This document shows, piece after piece, positions 17,811 to 26,915 of a stretch of DNA of 64,000 bases; the stretch's first letter is position 1, and every line of letters begins with the position of its first letter. Made by a program: the position numbers and the translations under genes. This DNA is from Acidithiobacillus sp. AMEEHan (GTDB lineage: Bacteria; Pseudomonadota; Gammaproteobacteria; Acidithiobacillales; Acidithiobacillaceae), in the NCBI RefSeq assembly GCF_030996345.1, contig NZ_CP118747.1, positions 680,001-744,000 on the forward strand. Direction: 5' to 3'. The notes beneath the pieces are model-generated. The model made no database searches, was not told the origin of the DNA, and saw only the letters and a program-made list of their open reading frames with translations.

Positions 17811-18484
17811 CGGTACGGGGCCGGATCCGCAATTCCGAGTTCGGCAAAGGCCGCCAGGCGCAGGCGACAGGCGTCACAACGGCCGCACGAGCGTCCTGCC
17901 GCATCGAGCTGATAACAGGAACGGGTGATACTGTAGTCGACGCCAGCGTCGAGTCCGGCGCGGATGATCTCTGCCTTGCGCATCTGCTGCAGCGGTGCGT
18001 GGATCTGCGGCGCTGCTCCCTCCACACCGAGCTTGGTCGCCACCGCCGCAAGACGATTGAAGGCATCGATGAAGGCAGGTCGGCAATCGGGGTAGCCACT
18101 GTAGTCCTGACTGTTGACCCCGACGTAGATGTCCGCCACCCCCAGAACTTCCGCTAGGGCCAAGGCGTAGGAGAGGAATACAGTGTTGCGCGCCGGCACG
18201 TAGGTGATCGGAATCCCTTCGCCAAGACCGGTCTCCGGCACCGCCAGGGCGGCATCGGTGAGGGCCGAACCGCCCAGGCCACCGAGGTCGATCTTGAGAA
18301 TCCGATGACTGGCAACCCCCATGGCTCGGGCCACGGCGCGAGCGTAATCCAGTTCGCTTTGATGGCGTTGCCCGTAATCGAAAGACAAGGCGTGGACGGT
18401 ACGACCATCGCGGCGCAAAAAACCTGCCACGGTAGCCGAGTCGAGCCCCCCAGAAAGCAACAGAATCGCTTCGTTAGCCGTCAT
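17807..18484 (-). CDS. queC: 7-cyano-7-deazaguanine synthase QueC
   Basis: This 225-residue enzyme converts 7-carboxy-7-deazaguanine plus ammonia to preQ0 with ATP, on the queuosine tRNA-modification path. The PP-loop LLLSGGLDSATV is at residue 8, and the C-terminal zinc cysteines CYQLDAAGRSCGRCDAC are intact. The ATG 18484 is 10 bases after the queE stop. Confidence 0.95.
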   Translation of the reverse strand: MTANEAILLLSGGLDSATVAGFLRRDGRTVHALSFDYGQRHQSELDYARAVARAMGVASHRILKIDLGGLGGSALTDAALAVPETGLGEGIPITYVPARNTVFLSYALALAEVLGVADIYVGVNSQDYSGYPDCRPAFIDAFNRLAAVATKLGVEGAAPQIHAPLQQMRKAEIIRAGLDAGVDYSITRSCYQLDAAGRSCGRCDACRLRLAAFAELGIADPAPYR

Positions 18485-18494
18485 GCCTCCTCCG

Positions 18495-19133
18495 CTAGTG
18501 GCCAGGAATGTCGCCCCAGATCCATTTGTGCAGTTGTATCTGCAAACGCACCGGTAAGCGGTCCGCCAGTATCCACTCCGCCAACTCGCGCAGATCCAGC
18601 GCGCCATAACTGGGAGAAAAGAGCCATTCTGCAACCGGCAAGGGATGCTCTCGCACAAAGTCCCGAGCCCATTCGTAATCCGCGCGGTCACAGAGGACGA
18701 ACTTTACCTGGTCCCGGGCGCTCAGGTACTGCAGATTCTGCCAATGATTTTTTTCGCTTTCCGCCGAGCCCGGCGTCTTGATGTCGAGAATCTTGACCAC
18801 CCGTGGATCGACGTCGCGGACCGAAAGAGCCCCACTGGTCTCCAGATAGACCTCACGCCCAGCATCACAGAGTCTATGGAGCAGGTCATGCACCCCGGCC
18901 TGGGCAAGGGGTTCGCCCCCAGTCACCACGACCAGTTGCTGCGCACGCTCCTCCACCCGGGCGAGGATCGCTTCGAGCTCCATCCATTCGCCCCCATGAA
19001 AGGCGTAGGCGCTGTCACAATACTGGCAGCGCAGTGGGCAGCCCGTAAGGCGAACGAAGGTCGCCGGGCGCCCCGTGGCACTGGTTTCCCCCTGCAGGCT
19101 ATGAAAAATTTCCGTGACGCGCAGCCGCGCCAT
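18495..19133 (-). CDS. queE: 7-carboxy-7-deazaguanine synthase QueE
   Basis: This 212-residue radical SAM enzyme makes 7-carboxy-7-deazaguanine from carboxytetrahydropterin. The opening RVTEIFHSLQGE, the cluster motif CPLRCQYC (CxxxCxxC) near residue 32, and VVTGGEPLAQ (SAM-binding GGE) fit. It lies two bases after cpoB, a pal-cpoB-queE-queC order widely conserved in gammaproteobacteria. Confidence 0.94.
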   Translation of the reverse strand: MARLRVTEIFHSLQGETSATGRPATFVRLTGCPLRCQYCDSAYAFHGGEWMELEAILARVEERAQQLVVVTGGEPLAQAGVHDLLHRLCDAGREVYLETSGALSVRDVDPRVVKILDIKTPGSAESEKNHWQNLQYLSARDQVKFVLCDRADYEWARDFVREHPLPVAEWLFSPSYGALDLRELAEWILADRLPVRLQIQLHKWIWGDIPGH

Positions 19134-19135
19134 GG

Positions 19136-19948
19136 TTACTGACCGCTGGCCTGCAGCTGAGTTTGCGCCTTTTGCGCCGCCGGGGTGTTGGGGAACTGCT
19201 TCAGAATCCGGTTGAAGGTGGCTCTCGCCTTGGTCGGCTGACCTATCGCCTGATAGATCTGCCCCATACGCAGGAGGGCATCAGGCGCTTTGCTGCTCTG
19301 GGTGTGCTGTGCAGCGGCGCTGAGACTTTTGATGGCGGCATCATTCTGACCGAGTACATACTGTGCCTGCCCAAGCCAGTAATAGGCATCTACCACGAGG
19401 CTGCTCTGCGGATATTTATGAATGAAATCCTGCAATGCGGTCGCCGCCGTACCGTATTTCCCTGAGCGCAACAGATCAAATGCACGCTGGTAATCAGCCT
19501 GGCCCAGTCCCTGTACGGGTGAACTGGCCGCGCTGCTCGCCTCGGCAGCAATGGCACTGCTCGGCGCCTGATTCAACAACGCCGCACTCGTACTACTCGC
19601 GGTAACCGCCGTGGCAGCACCACTACTGGCCACAGCAGCAGACAACGCCGCCAGCTTGTCATTGGTTTCCTGTTGAGCAACAGAGAGGGCGTGGGTTTTA
19701 CTCTCCAGCTCGCCGCGCAGCTCTCGGATTTCCTGTTGCATCTGCTGCGAGCGATTGAGGAGATCACCGAGGGCGGACTGACTGCCGCGACTCGCCTTTT
19801 GCACGGCGATCAGGCTTTGGATTTCGCCCTGCATCACCGCCACCTGCTGCTGTAGCTGCAGAATCTGCTGCCCCTGGGATTCTGCCCAGGCCGGAGAACT
19901 CACGACCAGAAGCACGCCTGCCATTGCTGCAGTCCACTTATCCTTCAT
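19136..19948 (-). CDS. cpoB: Cell division coordinator CpoB (YbgF)
   Basis: This 270-residue periplasmic protein has a signal peptide (cleavage after PAWA) and an N-terminal trimerising coiled coil (QQILQLQQQVAVMQGEIQSL). A long Ala/Ser-rich linker follows (about 105-150), then C-terminal TPR repeats from YQRAFDLLRSGKYGTAATAL. It coordinates peptidoglycan synthesis with outer-membrane constriction together with TolA. It follows pal by 17 bases. Confidence 0.9.
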   Translation of the reverse strand: MKDKWTAAMAGVLLVVSSPAWAESQGQQILQLQQQVAVMQGEIQSLIAVQKASRGSQSALGDLLNRSQQMQQEIRELRGELESKTHALSVAQQETNDKLAALSAAVASSGAATAVTASSTSAALLNQAPSSAIAAEASSAASSPVQGLGQADYQRAFDLLRSGKYGTAATALQDFIHKYPQSSLVVDAYYWLGQAQYVLGQNDAAIKSLSAAAQHTQSSKAPDALLRMGQIYQAIGQPTKARATFNRILKQFPNTPAAQKAQTQLQASGQ

Positions 19949-19965
19949 CGAAAACGACCTCCAGA

Positions 19966-20541
19966 TCAGCCGTTGTACCCCCCACTGTATACAAAGTCGA
20001 CGCGTCGGTTACGTGCCCAACATGCTTGATCATTCTGGGTGCAGAGGGGGTTATCCTTGCCAAAGCTGACCGTGCTGATACGGGCAGCGCTCACCCCCTG
20101 AGACTCTAGATAGCGCTTGACAGTTTCCGCACGTCGTTCGCCTAAGGCCAGGTTGTACTCCTGCGTACCACGGTCGTCGGTATTGCCCTCCAGGCGCACC
20201 TGCACGTGGGCATGATTCATCATGAACTGGGCGTTTTCGGCAGCAATGGCCTGGCCGTTGGCGTCCATCCTGTCGCTGTCGAAGGGGAAGTGAACACGTA
20301 AATGGCTGGGCAATGCCGCCAATTCTGCCGCCGTCAGGCCGCGGTTGCTACCGCCAATGGGGCCATTGGTGTTGAGATCCTGAGAACCCACTCCCTGGCC
20401 ATTGTAGCCATTGGTGGCGACCGAACTCACAGGTGCCACGGGCGTGACTGCAGTGGGGGCACCACTGCCGACGTTGCGTGCGCAACCCGACAGCGCCAGG
20501 AAAGAAAGGCCGAACACGACGACGACACTGCGAAGCTGCAT
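19966..20541 (-). CDS. pal: Peptidoglycan-associated lipoprotein Pal
   Basis: This 191-residue outer-membrane lipoprotein has the lipobox LALSGC with the acylated Cys near residue 20. An unstructured linker and an OmpA-like peptidoglycan-binding domain follow (VHFPFDSDRM, then EGNTDDRGTQEYNLALGERRA with the diaminopimelate-binding Asp/Arg). The start at 20541 has GGAG seven bases upstream. It is the first gene of pal-cpoB-queE-queC, divergent from hemC. A pair of cysteines late in the domain (PLCTQNDQACWARN) may form a disulfide not found in E. coli Pal. Confidence 0.94.
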   Translation of the reverse strand: MQLRSVVVVFGLSFLALSGCARNVGSGAPTAVTPVAPVSSVATNGYNGQGVGSQDLNTNGPIGGSNRGLTAAELAALPSHLRVHFPFDSDRMDANGQAIAAENAQFMMNHAHVQVRLEGNTDDRGTQEYNLALGERRAETVKRYLESQGVSAARISTVSFGKDNPLCTQNDQACWARNRRVDFVYSGGYNG

Positions 20542-20615
20542 GATTTTTCTCCAAAGGAATAATGCTGATTGTATCGCAGGCGCTGGAATTTCAGCAATCG
20601 TTCCGGCCCACGTGC

Positions 20616-20643
20616 TTGACAGGAGAAGTGGCACTGCTATGGT
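20616..20643 (+). promoter_or_regulatory. Sigma-70 promoter of hemCDB
   Basis: A perfect TTGACA (20616-20621), a 16-base spacer and TATGGT (20638-20643) lie ahead of hemC. Transcription would begin near 20650, which favours the hemC start at 20678 over an ATG at 20639. Confidence 0.7.
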
Positions 20644-20677
20644 GAGGGACGTTTTCCGGAAATCGACGAAACTTGGC

Positions 20678-21595
20678 ATGGACCCATTGCGTATCGGCAC
20701 TCGCGCCAGCCCTCTCGCACTCTGGCAGGCAGAGCACGTGCGCGGGGCCTTGCTGGCCCAGGATCCCTTCCTCTCCGTAGACCTCGTACCGATGACCACG
20801 ACGGGCGACCGCGAGCTGGCAGCGCCCTTGCATCAGTTGGGCGGCAAGGGTCTGTTCGTCAAAGAAATCGAGAGTGCGCTGCTCGCAGGAGAAGTCGATC
20901 TCGCTGTCCATTCCATGAAGGATGTACCCGCACTGCAGCCCGAAGGTCTCGAGTTGGCCGTGATCCTGGAGCGGGAGGATGTGCGCGACGCCTTTGTCGC
21001 CACGCAGTACGAGAATGAGATGGCGCTTCCCAAAGGCGCGCGGATGGGAAGTTCGAGCCTGCGGCGGCGAGCGCAGCTGCTCCACCGCCGCCCTGACCTG
21101 CACATCGAGGATCTGCGCGGCAATGTCGCTACCCGCCTGGCCAAGCTCGACCGCGGCGACTACGACGCGATCATTCTTGCCGCTGCCGGGCTCAAGCGCT
21201 TAGGGATGGAGGAACGCATCCGCAGCTTCTTTGCGGTGGAGGATTCCTTGCCAGCGGTGGGACAAGGGGCAATTGGCATCGAGATCCGCGCCGATGACGA
21301 AAAGACCCGATCCTTGGTACTGCCCCTTGCGCACCTGGAAACCAGTCTTTGTGTCCGCGCAGAACGGGCGATGAACCGTAGCTTGGGCGGCGACTGTCGC
21401 CTTCCGGTGGCGGCCCTCGCTCGTTGGGAAGAAGGTACACTAACGCTCGAAGGTCGCGTGGCGAGCCTGGACGGACTGCGTCTGTTGCGCGCGCAGGCAT
21501 CCGCCAGCGATCCCGTCGCCCTGGGCGAAAGGGTTGCAGAGGACCTTCTGCGCCAGGGGGCGGGCAAGATCATCAAGGAGTTACAAGCAACATGA
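20678..21595 (+). CDS. hemC: Hydroxymethylbilane synthase (porphobilinogen deaminase)
   Basis: This 305-residue enzyme links four porphobilinogens into hydroxymethylbilane for heme and siroheme. LRIGTRASPLALWQA opens the protein, GRVASLDG lies in the last domain, and the dipyrromethane cofactor cysteine is in SLGGDCRLPVAAL near residue 240. The ATG at 20678 gives the family-typical N-terminus. Its TGA overlaps the hemD ATG. Heme demand here may include the globin sensors encoded downstream. Confidence 0.95.
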   Translation: MDPLRIGTRASPLALWQAEHVRGALLAQDPFLSVDLVPMTTTGDRELAAPLHQLGGKGLFVKEIESALLAGEVDLAVHSMKDVPALQPEGLELAVILEREDVRDAFVATQYENEMALPKGARMGSSSLRRRAQLLHRRPDLHIEDLRGNVATRLAKLDRGDYDAIILAAAGLKRLGMEERIRSFFAVEDSLPAVGQGAIGIEIRADDEKTRSLVLPLAHLETSLCVRAERAMNRSLGGDCRLPVAALARWEEGTLTLEGRVASLDGLRLLRAQASASDPVALGERVAEDLLRQGAGKIIKELQAT

Positions 21596-22380
21596 GCGGT
21601 ATCCTGCAGAACAAAGGCATCGTCGTCACCCGGCCGAGGGAACAGTCCGCCGAATTGATTGCGGAGCTGCAACGCCGTGGCGCGCGCCCCATCGCCTTCC
21701 CGGCGTTACAGATCGATGCGCCAGAGACCTGGCATTCCCTGGATGCGGCCCTAGACCAACTCGATTCTTTCGATTGGGCGGTGTTTACCAGCCGCAATGC
21801 TGTGCACTTTGCCTTGAGTCGATGGCAGAGTCGGGGGCAACATACGTGGCCTGCGTCAGTCCGGGTTGCCGCCGTCGGCCGGGAGAGCGCCAAGGCTATT
21901 GCCGAGTTTGGCATCGAGGTAGCCCTGGCACCCAAGCGCGCAGGCTCGGAAAGTCTTTTGGAAAGCCCGGAGTGGCAGAAGGTGGCGGGGCAATGCTTCG
22001 CTCTCTTTGCCGGCGATCAGGGCCGCGAATTGATCGAGCAGACCCTCGAGGACCGTGGCGCCACGGTGGAGAAAATCTTCTGCTACCGCCGTGTCGTTCC
22101 GGGGGCAAACCCGACGCCTCTGCTGCACGCGTGGGCGCGGGGCGAACTCGATGCGGTCACCGTCACCAGCCCGGAAATCTTTCACAATTTTTACCAGATG
22201 GTCGGCGGACTCGGGCAACGCTGGCTGAAGAAGACCCCCATCATCGCCATTAGCCCGCTGACGGCAGAAGCCATCACCAGTAAAGGCCTGCCCTCCCCCT
22301 GGGTGGCAGCGGAGGCAAGCAACGCCGGCTTGGTCGCGGCTTTGGAGGAGTGGGCGAGCCAGCAGGAGAAAAGCGCATGA
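21592..22380 (+). CDS. hemD: Uroporphyrinogen-III synthase
   Basis: This 262-residue HemD cyclises hydroxymethylbilane with inversion of ring D. The family is poorly conserved, but GIVVTRPREQSAELIAEL, DWAVFTSRNAVHF and DAVTVTSPEIFHNF are characteristic. It overlaps hemC and hemB by 4 bases each. Confidence 0.92.
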   Translation: MSGILQNKGIVVTRPREQSAELIAELQRRGARPIAFPALQIDAPETWHSLDAALDQLDSFDWAVFTSRNAVHFALSRWQSRGQHTWPASVRVAAVGRESAKAIAEFGIEVALAPKRAGSESLLESPEWQKVAGQCFALFAGDQGRELIEQTLEDRGATVEKIFCYRRVVPGANPTPLLHAWARGELDAVTVTSPEIFHNFYQMVGGLGQRWLKKTPIIAISPLTAEAITSKGLPSPWVAAEASNAGLVAALEEWASQQEKSA

Positions 22381-23363
22381 AACTCCATTCCTCCCGCCAT
22401 CAGCCGCGCCGCTTGCGCCGCCAGGCAGCCATGCGCGCCCTGTTGCGCGAAACCCATCTGCATCCCGGTGATTTTCTGTTGCCGATCTTTCTCGTAGAGG
22501 GCGACGCGATTCGCAGCGAAATCTCCAGCATGCCTGGAGTGTTTCGCCATAGCATCGACTCGGCGTTACGGCTCTGTGGCGATGCCGTGGATCGTGGCAT
22601 TCCGGGGGTACTGCTTTTTGGTGTGTTGGAGGCCCAGGCCAAGGACGCGAGGGGCAGCGCTTCCTGGGCTGCTGAAGGACTGGTGCAGCGCGCCAGCCGC
22701 GCCATCAAGGAACGTTTTCCAAGCCTGCTGGTGATTGCCGACGCCTGCTTTTGCGAATACACCGATCACGGCCACTGTGGCGTGCTCGACGCGCACGGTG
22801 ATCGTGACGACAATGCCACCCTGGAAAATCTGCAGCAGCAAGCCCTCTCCTACGCCGAGGCGGGGGTGGATGTCATCGCCCCTTCGGGGATGGTGGATGG
22901 CATGGTGCTGGCGATTCGTGAGGCATTGGATGCCGCTCGCCACGAAAATGTCGCGATACTTTCCTACGCCATCAAATACGCCAGCGCGTTTTACGGCCCC
23001 TTCCGCGATGCCGCCGACAGCGCCCCCAGTTTTGGGGATCGCCGCGCCTATCAGATGGACCCAGCCAATCGCCGCGAGGCCTTTCGCGAGTTGGCGCTGG
23101 ATCTGGAAGAGGGGGCCGACATGGTCATGGTCAAACCGGCCATGGCCTATCTGGACCTCATCCGCGATGTACGGGAACGTTGTGACTTTCCCGTTTTCGC
23201 CTATCAGGTTTCGGGGGAATACAGCATGTTGCGCGCCGCCGCCCAAGCCGGATACCTGGATCTGCAGAATTCGGTGTTGGAGTCCCTGCTCGCCATCAAA
23301 CGCGCGGGCGCCGATGGTATCATCACCTACTCGGCCGTGGAGGTTTGTGACTGGCTCCGGTGA
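22377..23363 (+). CDS. hemB: Delta-aminolevulinic acid dehydratase (porphobilinogen synthase)
   Basis: This 328-residue HemB condenses two aminolevulinates. Catalytic lysines are in YAIKYASAFYGPF and MVKPAMAYLDL. The metal site ADACFCEYTDHGHCG retains the cysteines of the zinc-dependent class. The gene order hemC-hemD-hemB with 4-base overlaps places three heme steps on one transcript. Confidence 0.95.
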   Translation: MKLHSSRHQPRRLRRQAAMRALLRETHLHPGDFLLPIFLVEGDAIRSEISSMPGVFRHSIDSALRLCGDAVDRGIPGVLLFGVLEAQAKDARGSASWAAEGLVQRASRAIKERFPSLLVIADACFCEYTDHGHCGVLDAHGDRDDNATLENLQQQALSYAEAGVDVIAPSGMVDGMVLAIREALDAARHENVAILSYAIKYASAFYGPFRDAADSAPSFGDRRAYQMDPANRREAFRELALDLEEGADMVMVKPAMAYLDLIRDVRERCDFPVFAYQVSGEYSMLRAAAQAGYLDLQNSVLESLLAIKRAGADGIITYSAVEVCDWLR

Positions 23364-24045
23364 CTCCAGCCGCTTCCCGTCGCCGTCGATCCGGACCCCG
23401 AGAATCACTGGCATTGCTCTCGTTCTGGCTACGGGTGTTGCTCATTCGCACGATACTGTACCTGGCTCGAGTACTCGTCCCCAAAGCAGAGGACCTCGAT
23501 CAACTCTTCCCCTGGCTACTTGCCGCAACTGCGGTCATCGGATCCCTCCTCCTGCTTTTTTGGGTAGCTCTCTTGCCCGAACAACAAGCCAACCAGAATG
23601 CACAGCGAGCGCATGACTCGCGGGTGGAAATCACCCTGACTCCCCTGCCACAGCACAACCAGTTCCATCCAGCCAGCGATATCCCGAGTCTGGCGCAAGG
23701 ACCAGGGTTACCCAGCAGCCAAGAGCGGGCAGAGACCCCGCCAATGGCGCTCAAACAGCGGGAGCTCGCCGACTATCTCTTGCTCTGGCAAAAACATATC
23801 GTCGACATGGCCAAAGCCCAACTCACCCAACAAAAACTCCCCACCGGCAAGATCGTGGTCGCCGTGACGATATCACCTTCCGGGGAATTACTGCGCATAG
23901 AGGTAGTGCAGGGCGAGCAAAATCAGATCCTTGCTGAAGCTGTACGGGAAATCCTGATCAGCGCAGCGCCGTTCCCCCCTTGCCCCCCGCCTGGCAACAG
24001 CCACCACAGAATTTGCGCATCATCAGAACCTGGAATTTTCTCTAA
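23360..24045 (+). CDS. TonB-like protein (one-base frameshift near the 3' end)
   Basis: The protein has a basic N-terminus, membrane segments at about 17-35 and 51-68 (LLAATAVIGSLLLLFWVALL), a polar linker, and a C-terminal TonB-type domain beginning GKIVVAVTISPSGELLRIEV. As read, the end is scrambled. One extra C in the C6 run at 23974-23979 restores FPPLPPAWQQPPQNL then RIIRTWNFL and a TAA at 24043-24045, the normal TonB_C ending, giving 228 residues. It is the fourth gene after hemCDB, and a corrected end overlaps the convergent EAL-HDOD gene by 4 bases. No ExbB/ExbD genes are adjacent, so its partner is unknown. Confidence 0.75.
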
Positions 24046-25292
24046 CGCGGCAGCGCCGCAGCCCACGCCATGGCCTCCAGGGCCAAGCGATTGACGCTCT
24101 CCACTGGAACTCCCGCGCGAGTCGCCCACTGTTGTATCGCCGGGTAATCTCCCCGCTCTATACTCTCGAGAAGCTGCAGCAGGACGCCGTCCTCACCGTC
24201 ACGCTCCAACAAGGCCATAGTGACCGAGGAGTGCAATTTCAGTTCTTTCAAGATGTCCGTCAGCGGCTGGTCGAACAGGGCATCAACGAGCGACAGCATG
24301 CCCACCAGAAATGAGCGGTGCAAAGCCTCCGGTGATTGCTCCAGATGTACACTCTCCTGGCGCAGCAATTCCGCAAGGCGCGCACGGCTGCTGGCCATTG
24401 CCAGCAGGGAGTGCTTGCGGGGCCCCTGACTGGTGAACATCAGCAGCGTCAGCCAGCGTTGCAGGGGAACCCGTCCCAAGACGAGCAAGGCTTGCCGGAT
24501 GCTATCGATTTCGCGACTACGGCGCATGCCTGCGGAATTGAGATAGCGCAACAATTGCACCGACAAGGTGGGATCGCGACGAAACCCCTCCTCAATCTCG
24601 TCAATCGGCCCATCTCCAGAAAGCAAATTTAACAGCTGAAAGAGATTTCTTTGATCATTGCCGACATGACGATGGGCGACGACCTGCGGCCGCATGAAAA
24701 AGTATCCCTGACTCCAGTCGAAACCAGCGCCAAAACAGTTGGCCGCCTGTTCTCGCGTCTCAACACGGGTAGCAATGAGCAGCGGCATGCGGGTAGCGTA
24801 TTTCTGCGCGCGAACCAGTTTCAGTAAATTATCCATATCCGCCGCAGCAATCTCGCTGACATCAATTTTTACATAATTCATCCAGGGTAACAGCGGAACT
24901 TCCCACGCCTTTCCAGAAAACCTGTCGAGAGCAATGCGAAAGCCAGCTTTCTTCAAGTACTGTATTTTTTCCAGAAACTCGCGCTTTGGTACTTCGGTAA
25001 TTGTGAACTCCGGAACGACGCGCTCACAGGGAAACAATTCCAGGGTTTTTTCGTCAAACAAACTATTGGTGAAGTTGATGAAGGCCCTTTTCCCGTCGAG
25101 AAGCTGCTCCAGTTGGTAGACCGAAAACACCTTTACCAGAACCTGTGCCGAAGCCAGAAATGGATCTTCGGTTGGGCTATACTCTTCCCGCGCCAACAAT
25201 TCGTAGGCCTGCACGTTGCCCTTGCCATCGAGAATGGCCTGGCGGGCTACGAGGTCCAGGTTTGCGGCGCTGTTGTCTGATTCTTCGGTCAT
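24042..25292 (-). CDS. EAL-HDOD domain signalling protein with degenerate EAL
   Basis: This 416-residue cytoplasmic protein is of the YuxH type. Residues about 10-205 form an EAL-like domain in which the signature is AYELLARE rather than EAL and the DDFG loop is ALDRFSG, so it is probably catalytically dead toward c-di-GMP. Residues about 210-400 are an HDOD domain (LFQLLNLLSGDGP, LRYLNSAGMRRS, RQALLVLGRVPLQRWL). Such proteins act as adaptors in signalling. The stop lies 8 bases from nothing else on this strand upstream but the globin gene: ATG 25292 begins 8 bases after the stand-alone globin gene ends, so the two are a likely sensor-output pair. Confidence 0.82.
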   Translation of the reverse strand: MTEESDNSAANLDLVARQAILDGKGNVQAYELLAREEYSPTEDPFLASAQVLVKVFSVYQLEQLLDGKRAFINFTNSLFDEKTLELFPCERVVPEFTITEVPKREFLEKIQYLKKAGFRIALDRFSGKAWEVPLLPWMNYVKIDVSEIAAADMDNLLKLVRAQKYATRMPLLIATRVETREQAANCFGAGFDWSQGYFFMRPQVVAHRHVGNDQRNLFQLLNLLSGDGPIDEIEEGFRRDPTLSVQLLRYLNSAGMRRSREIDSIRQALLVLGRVPLQRWLTLLMFTSQGPRKHSLLAMASSRARLAELLRQESVHLEQSPEALHRSFLVGMLSLVDALFDQPLTDILKELKLHSSVTMALLERDGEDGVLLQLLESIERGDYPAIQQWATRAGVPVESVNRLALEAMAWAAALPR

Positions 25293-25299
25293 ACCGTCG

Positions 25300-25839
25300 T
25301 CATGCGGTCATCAAACGATCAAGGAGAGATTTTGAGATGCCGGTAACCTCCAGCAAACGGGTGGTATATGCCCGGTCCGTAAGATATTGACAGAAATCGA
25401 GAAGACGAAGGGTAGCCGCGGTCAGCGCGCCATCCGGAAACTCTCGGGCAATGGCATTCTTACCAAAGGAATGCGGCAATGCCGCGCGCAAAAAGCTCAT
25501 GATAAAGGCGTTGTACAGTGGAGGAATTTTATGTTGTACATTTTGTTTGCCCAATTCCTCTTGTTGCCGGAGGAAGCCAGCATCATGCGGACCCGAAAAA
25601 AGATTCGTCAACCACTGGCCAAGGTGCGCTGCGTAGTTGCCGTAAGCCTGGCCGAGCTTGGCGGCAATTTGCTCCTGCTGCAACAAATTGGCCTGCAGCG
25701 ACTCCACCACCTCGGGAACGACCGGAACGATTTTTGGCGCTGCCTGCTGCAACAAGCAAAGATCCTCTGCAGTAATCCCGGCTATTGCGATGAAAGCCTG
25801 TAACTGCGGGTCCTGCTGGGCACACTCTAACAACTCCAT
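25300..25839 (-). CDS. Stand-alone protoglobin-like heme sensor
   Basis: This is a 179-residue all-helical protein resembling the protoglobin/globin-sensor family: IVPVVPEVVESLQANLL, YAAHLGQWLTNLFSG, then a candidate proximal histidine in GKQNVQHKIPPLYNAFIMSF (about residue 113). Globin-coupled sensors normally carry an output domain; here the globin ends at residue 179 and the output is presumably the following EAL-HDOD protein. ATG 25839 is preceded by GGAGGG six bases upstream, an excellent ribosome site. Ligand (O2, NO, CO) is not predictable. The heme assignment rests on motif similarity and is moderate. Confidence 0.65.
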   Translation of the reverse strand: MELLECAQQDPQLQAFIAIAGITAEDLCLLQQAAPKIVPVVPEVVESLQANLLQQEQIAAKLGQAYGNYAAHLGQWLTNLFSGPHDAGFLRQQEELGKQNVQHKIPPLYNAFIMSFLRAALPHSFGKNAIAREFPDGALTAATLRLLDFCQYLTDRAYTTRLLEVTGISKSLLDRLMTA

Positions 25840-26116
25840 CCAACCCTCCAAATTGTGATCCACCCTCTTTCCAGGCAAGCAGTTCCTGCTTCCTGTGCGC
25901 CTACCATGCTGATGGCGGAAAGCCGAAAATTGGAAACGCCCGTCGTTCTCCAGGCTGGCAGACACGCCGCCCCGTGATGGGGAGATTAGAGCATATCCTG
26001 CGCTTTGCAAGGGATCAGAATCCAGGCGTCGCTCCGCTCGCTCAGAATGGTATTCGTGGCATTCTGGCAAACCAAGCATGGGGCAGCGCCACAGAGAGAG
26101 GGCCAACCTGAAGAGA

Positions 26117-26192
26117 TGGTGGGAGCGATGGGATTCGAACCCATGACCCACGGCTTAAAAGGCCGCTGCTCTACCGACTGAGCTACACCCCC
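26117..26192 (-). tRNA. tRNA-Lys (anticodon TTT)
   Basis: A complete cloverleaf can be folded: a 7-bp acceptor with two G-U pairs, D arm GCTC...GAGC, anticodon stem GCGGC/GCCGT with loop CTTTTAA (anticodon TTT), T arm ATGGG-TTCGAAT-CCCAT, and an encoded CCA end. It lies between the globin sensor and msrA on the minus strand. Confidence 0.97.
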
Positions 26193-26324
26193 GGGGCCAC
26201 GAATTATGCGTTGATCACCCCGCTAGGGTCAACCGACGGTATTCGACGGGTTGGTGCCCTTGCGGCGGCCAAGCAAGAAGGTCTATCTTGCCGGCATCAT
26301 CCAGCACTTGTCAGGAGGTTTCGG

Positions 26325-26915
26325 ATGCCAACGAATGTACTCCCGCTTCCCGATTGGCAGGATCCAGAGGCGGACGTGCCCGCCAGAGTCGTCTTGGCTG
26401 GTGGCTGTTTTTGGTGTGTGGAAGGAGTGTACCGGGAACTGGCCGGGGTACGGTCGGTGGTTTCTGGCTATGCTGGTGGCCAAGAAAAGGATGCCAATTA
26501 TCGCGCGGTCTGCAGTGGCGCCACGGATCACGCAGAAGCGATAGAGTTGCGCTACGACCCACAACAGCTGCACTTCGGGCAAATACTGCAGGTGTTTTTT
26601 GGCGTGGCCCACGACCCCACACAGCGCGATGGCCAGGGCAACGACATCGGCCGTCAGTATCGCTCCGCCATATTTTTTCTCAACGATGCCCAGGCCGATA
26701 TGGTGCGCGCCTATATCGCCCAGCTGGAAAAGAGCGGTTGTTTTTCGCAACCAATCGTTACCGAGCTGCACGCCCTCGACGCATTTTATCCAGCCGAGGA
26801 GTACCACCAGGACTATGCCCGCCGTAACCCCGATCAACCCTATATCTGCGCCGTCGCACAGCCCAAAATCCAGGCCTTGGCAAGCCTGTTCCCGCAATAT
26901 CGGAGGAAGTCATGA
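26325..26915 (+). CDS. msrA: Peptide methionine sulfoxide reductase MsrA
   Basis: This 196-residue enzyme reduces the S-epimer of methionine sulfoxide in proteins. The catalytic motif [14 protein letters not shown] is at about residue 25, with GYAGG and [11 protein letters not shown] also diagnostic. The ATG 26325 has AGGAGG upstream. It has no signal peptide, so it is cytoplasmic. It overlaps msrB by 4 bases. Confidence 0.95.
   Translation: MPTNVLPLPDWQDPEADVPARVVLAGGCFWCVEGVYRELAGVRSVVSGYAGGQEKDANYRAVCSGATDHAEAIELRYDPQQLHFGQILQVFFGVAHDPTQRDGQGNDIGRQYRSAIFFLNDAQADMVRAYIAQLEKSGCFSQPIVTELHALDAFYPAEEYHQDYARRNPDQPYICAVAQPKIQALASLFPQYRRKS

Noticed and set aside
26117-26200. tRNA-Lys as an integration site for a mobile element
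   Set aside because: No integrase, direct repeat of the tRNA 3' end or atypical genes lie nearby.
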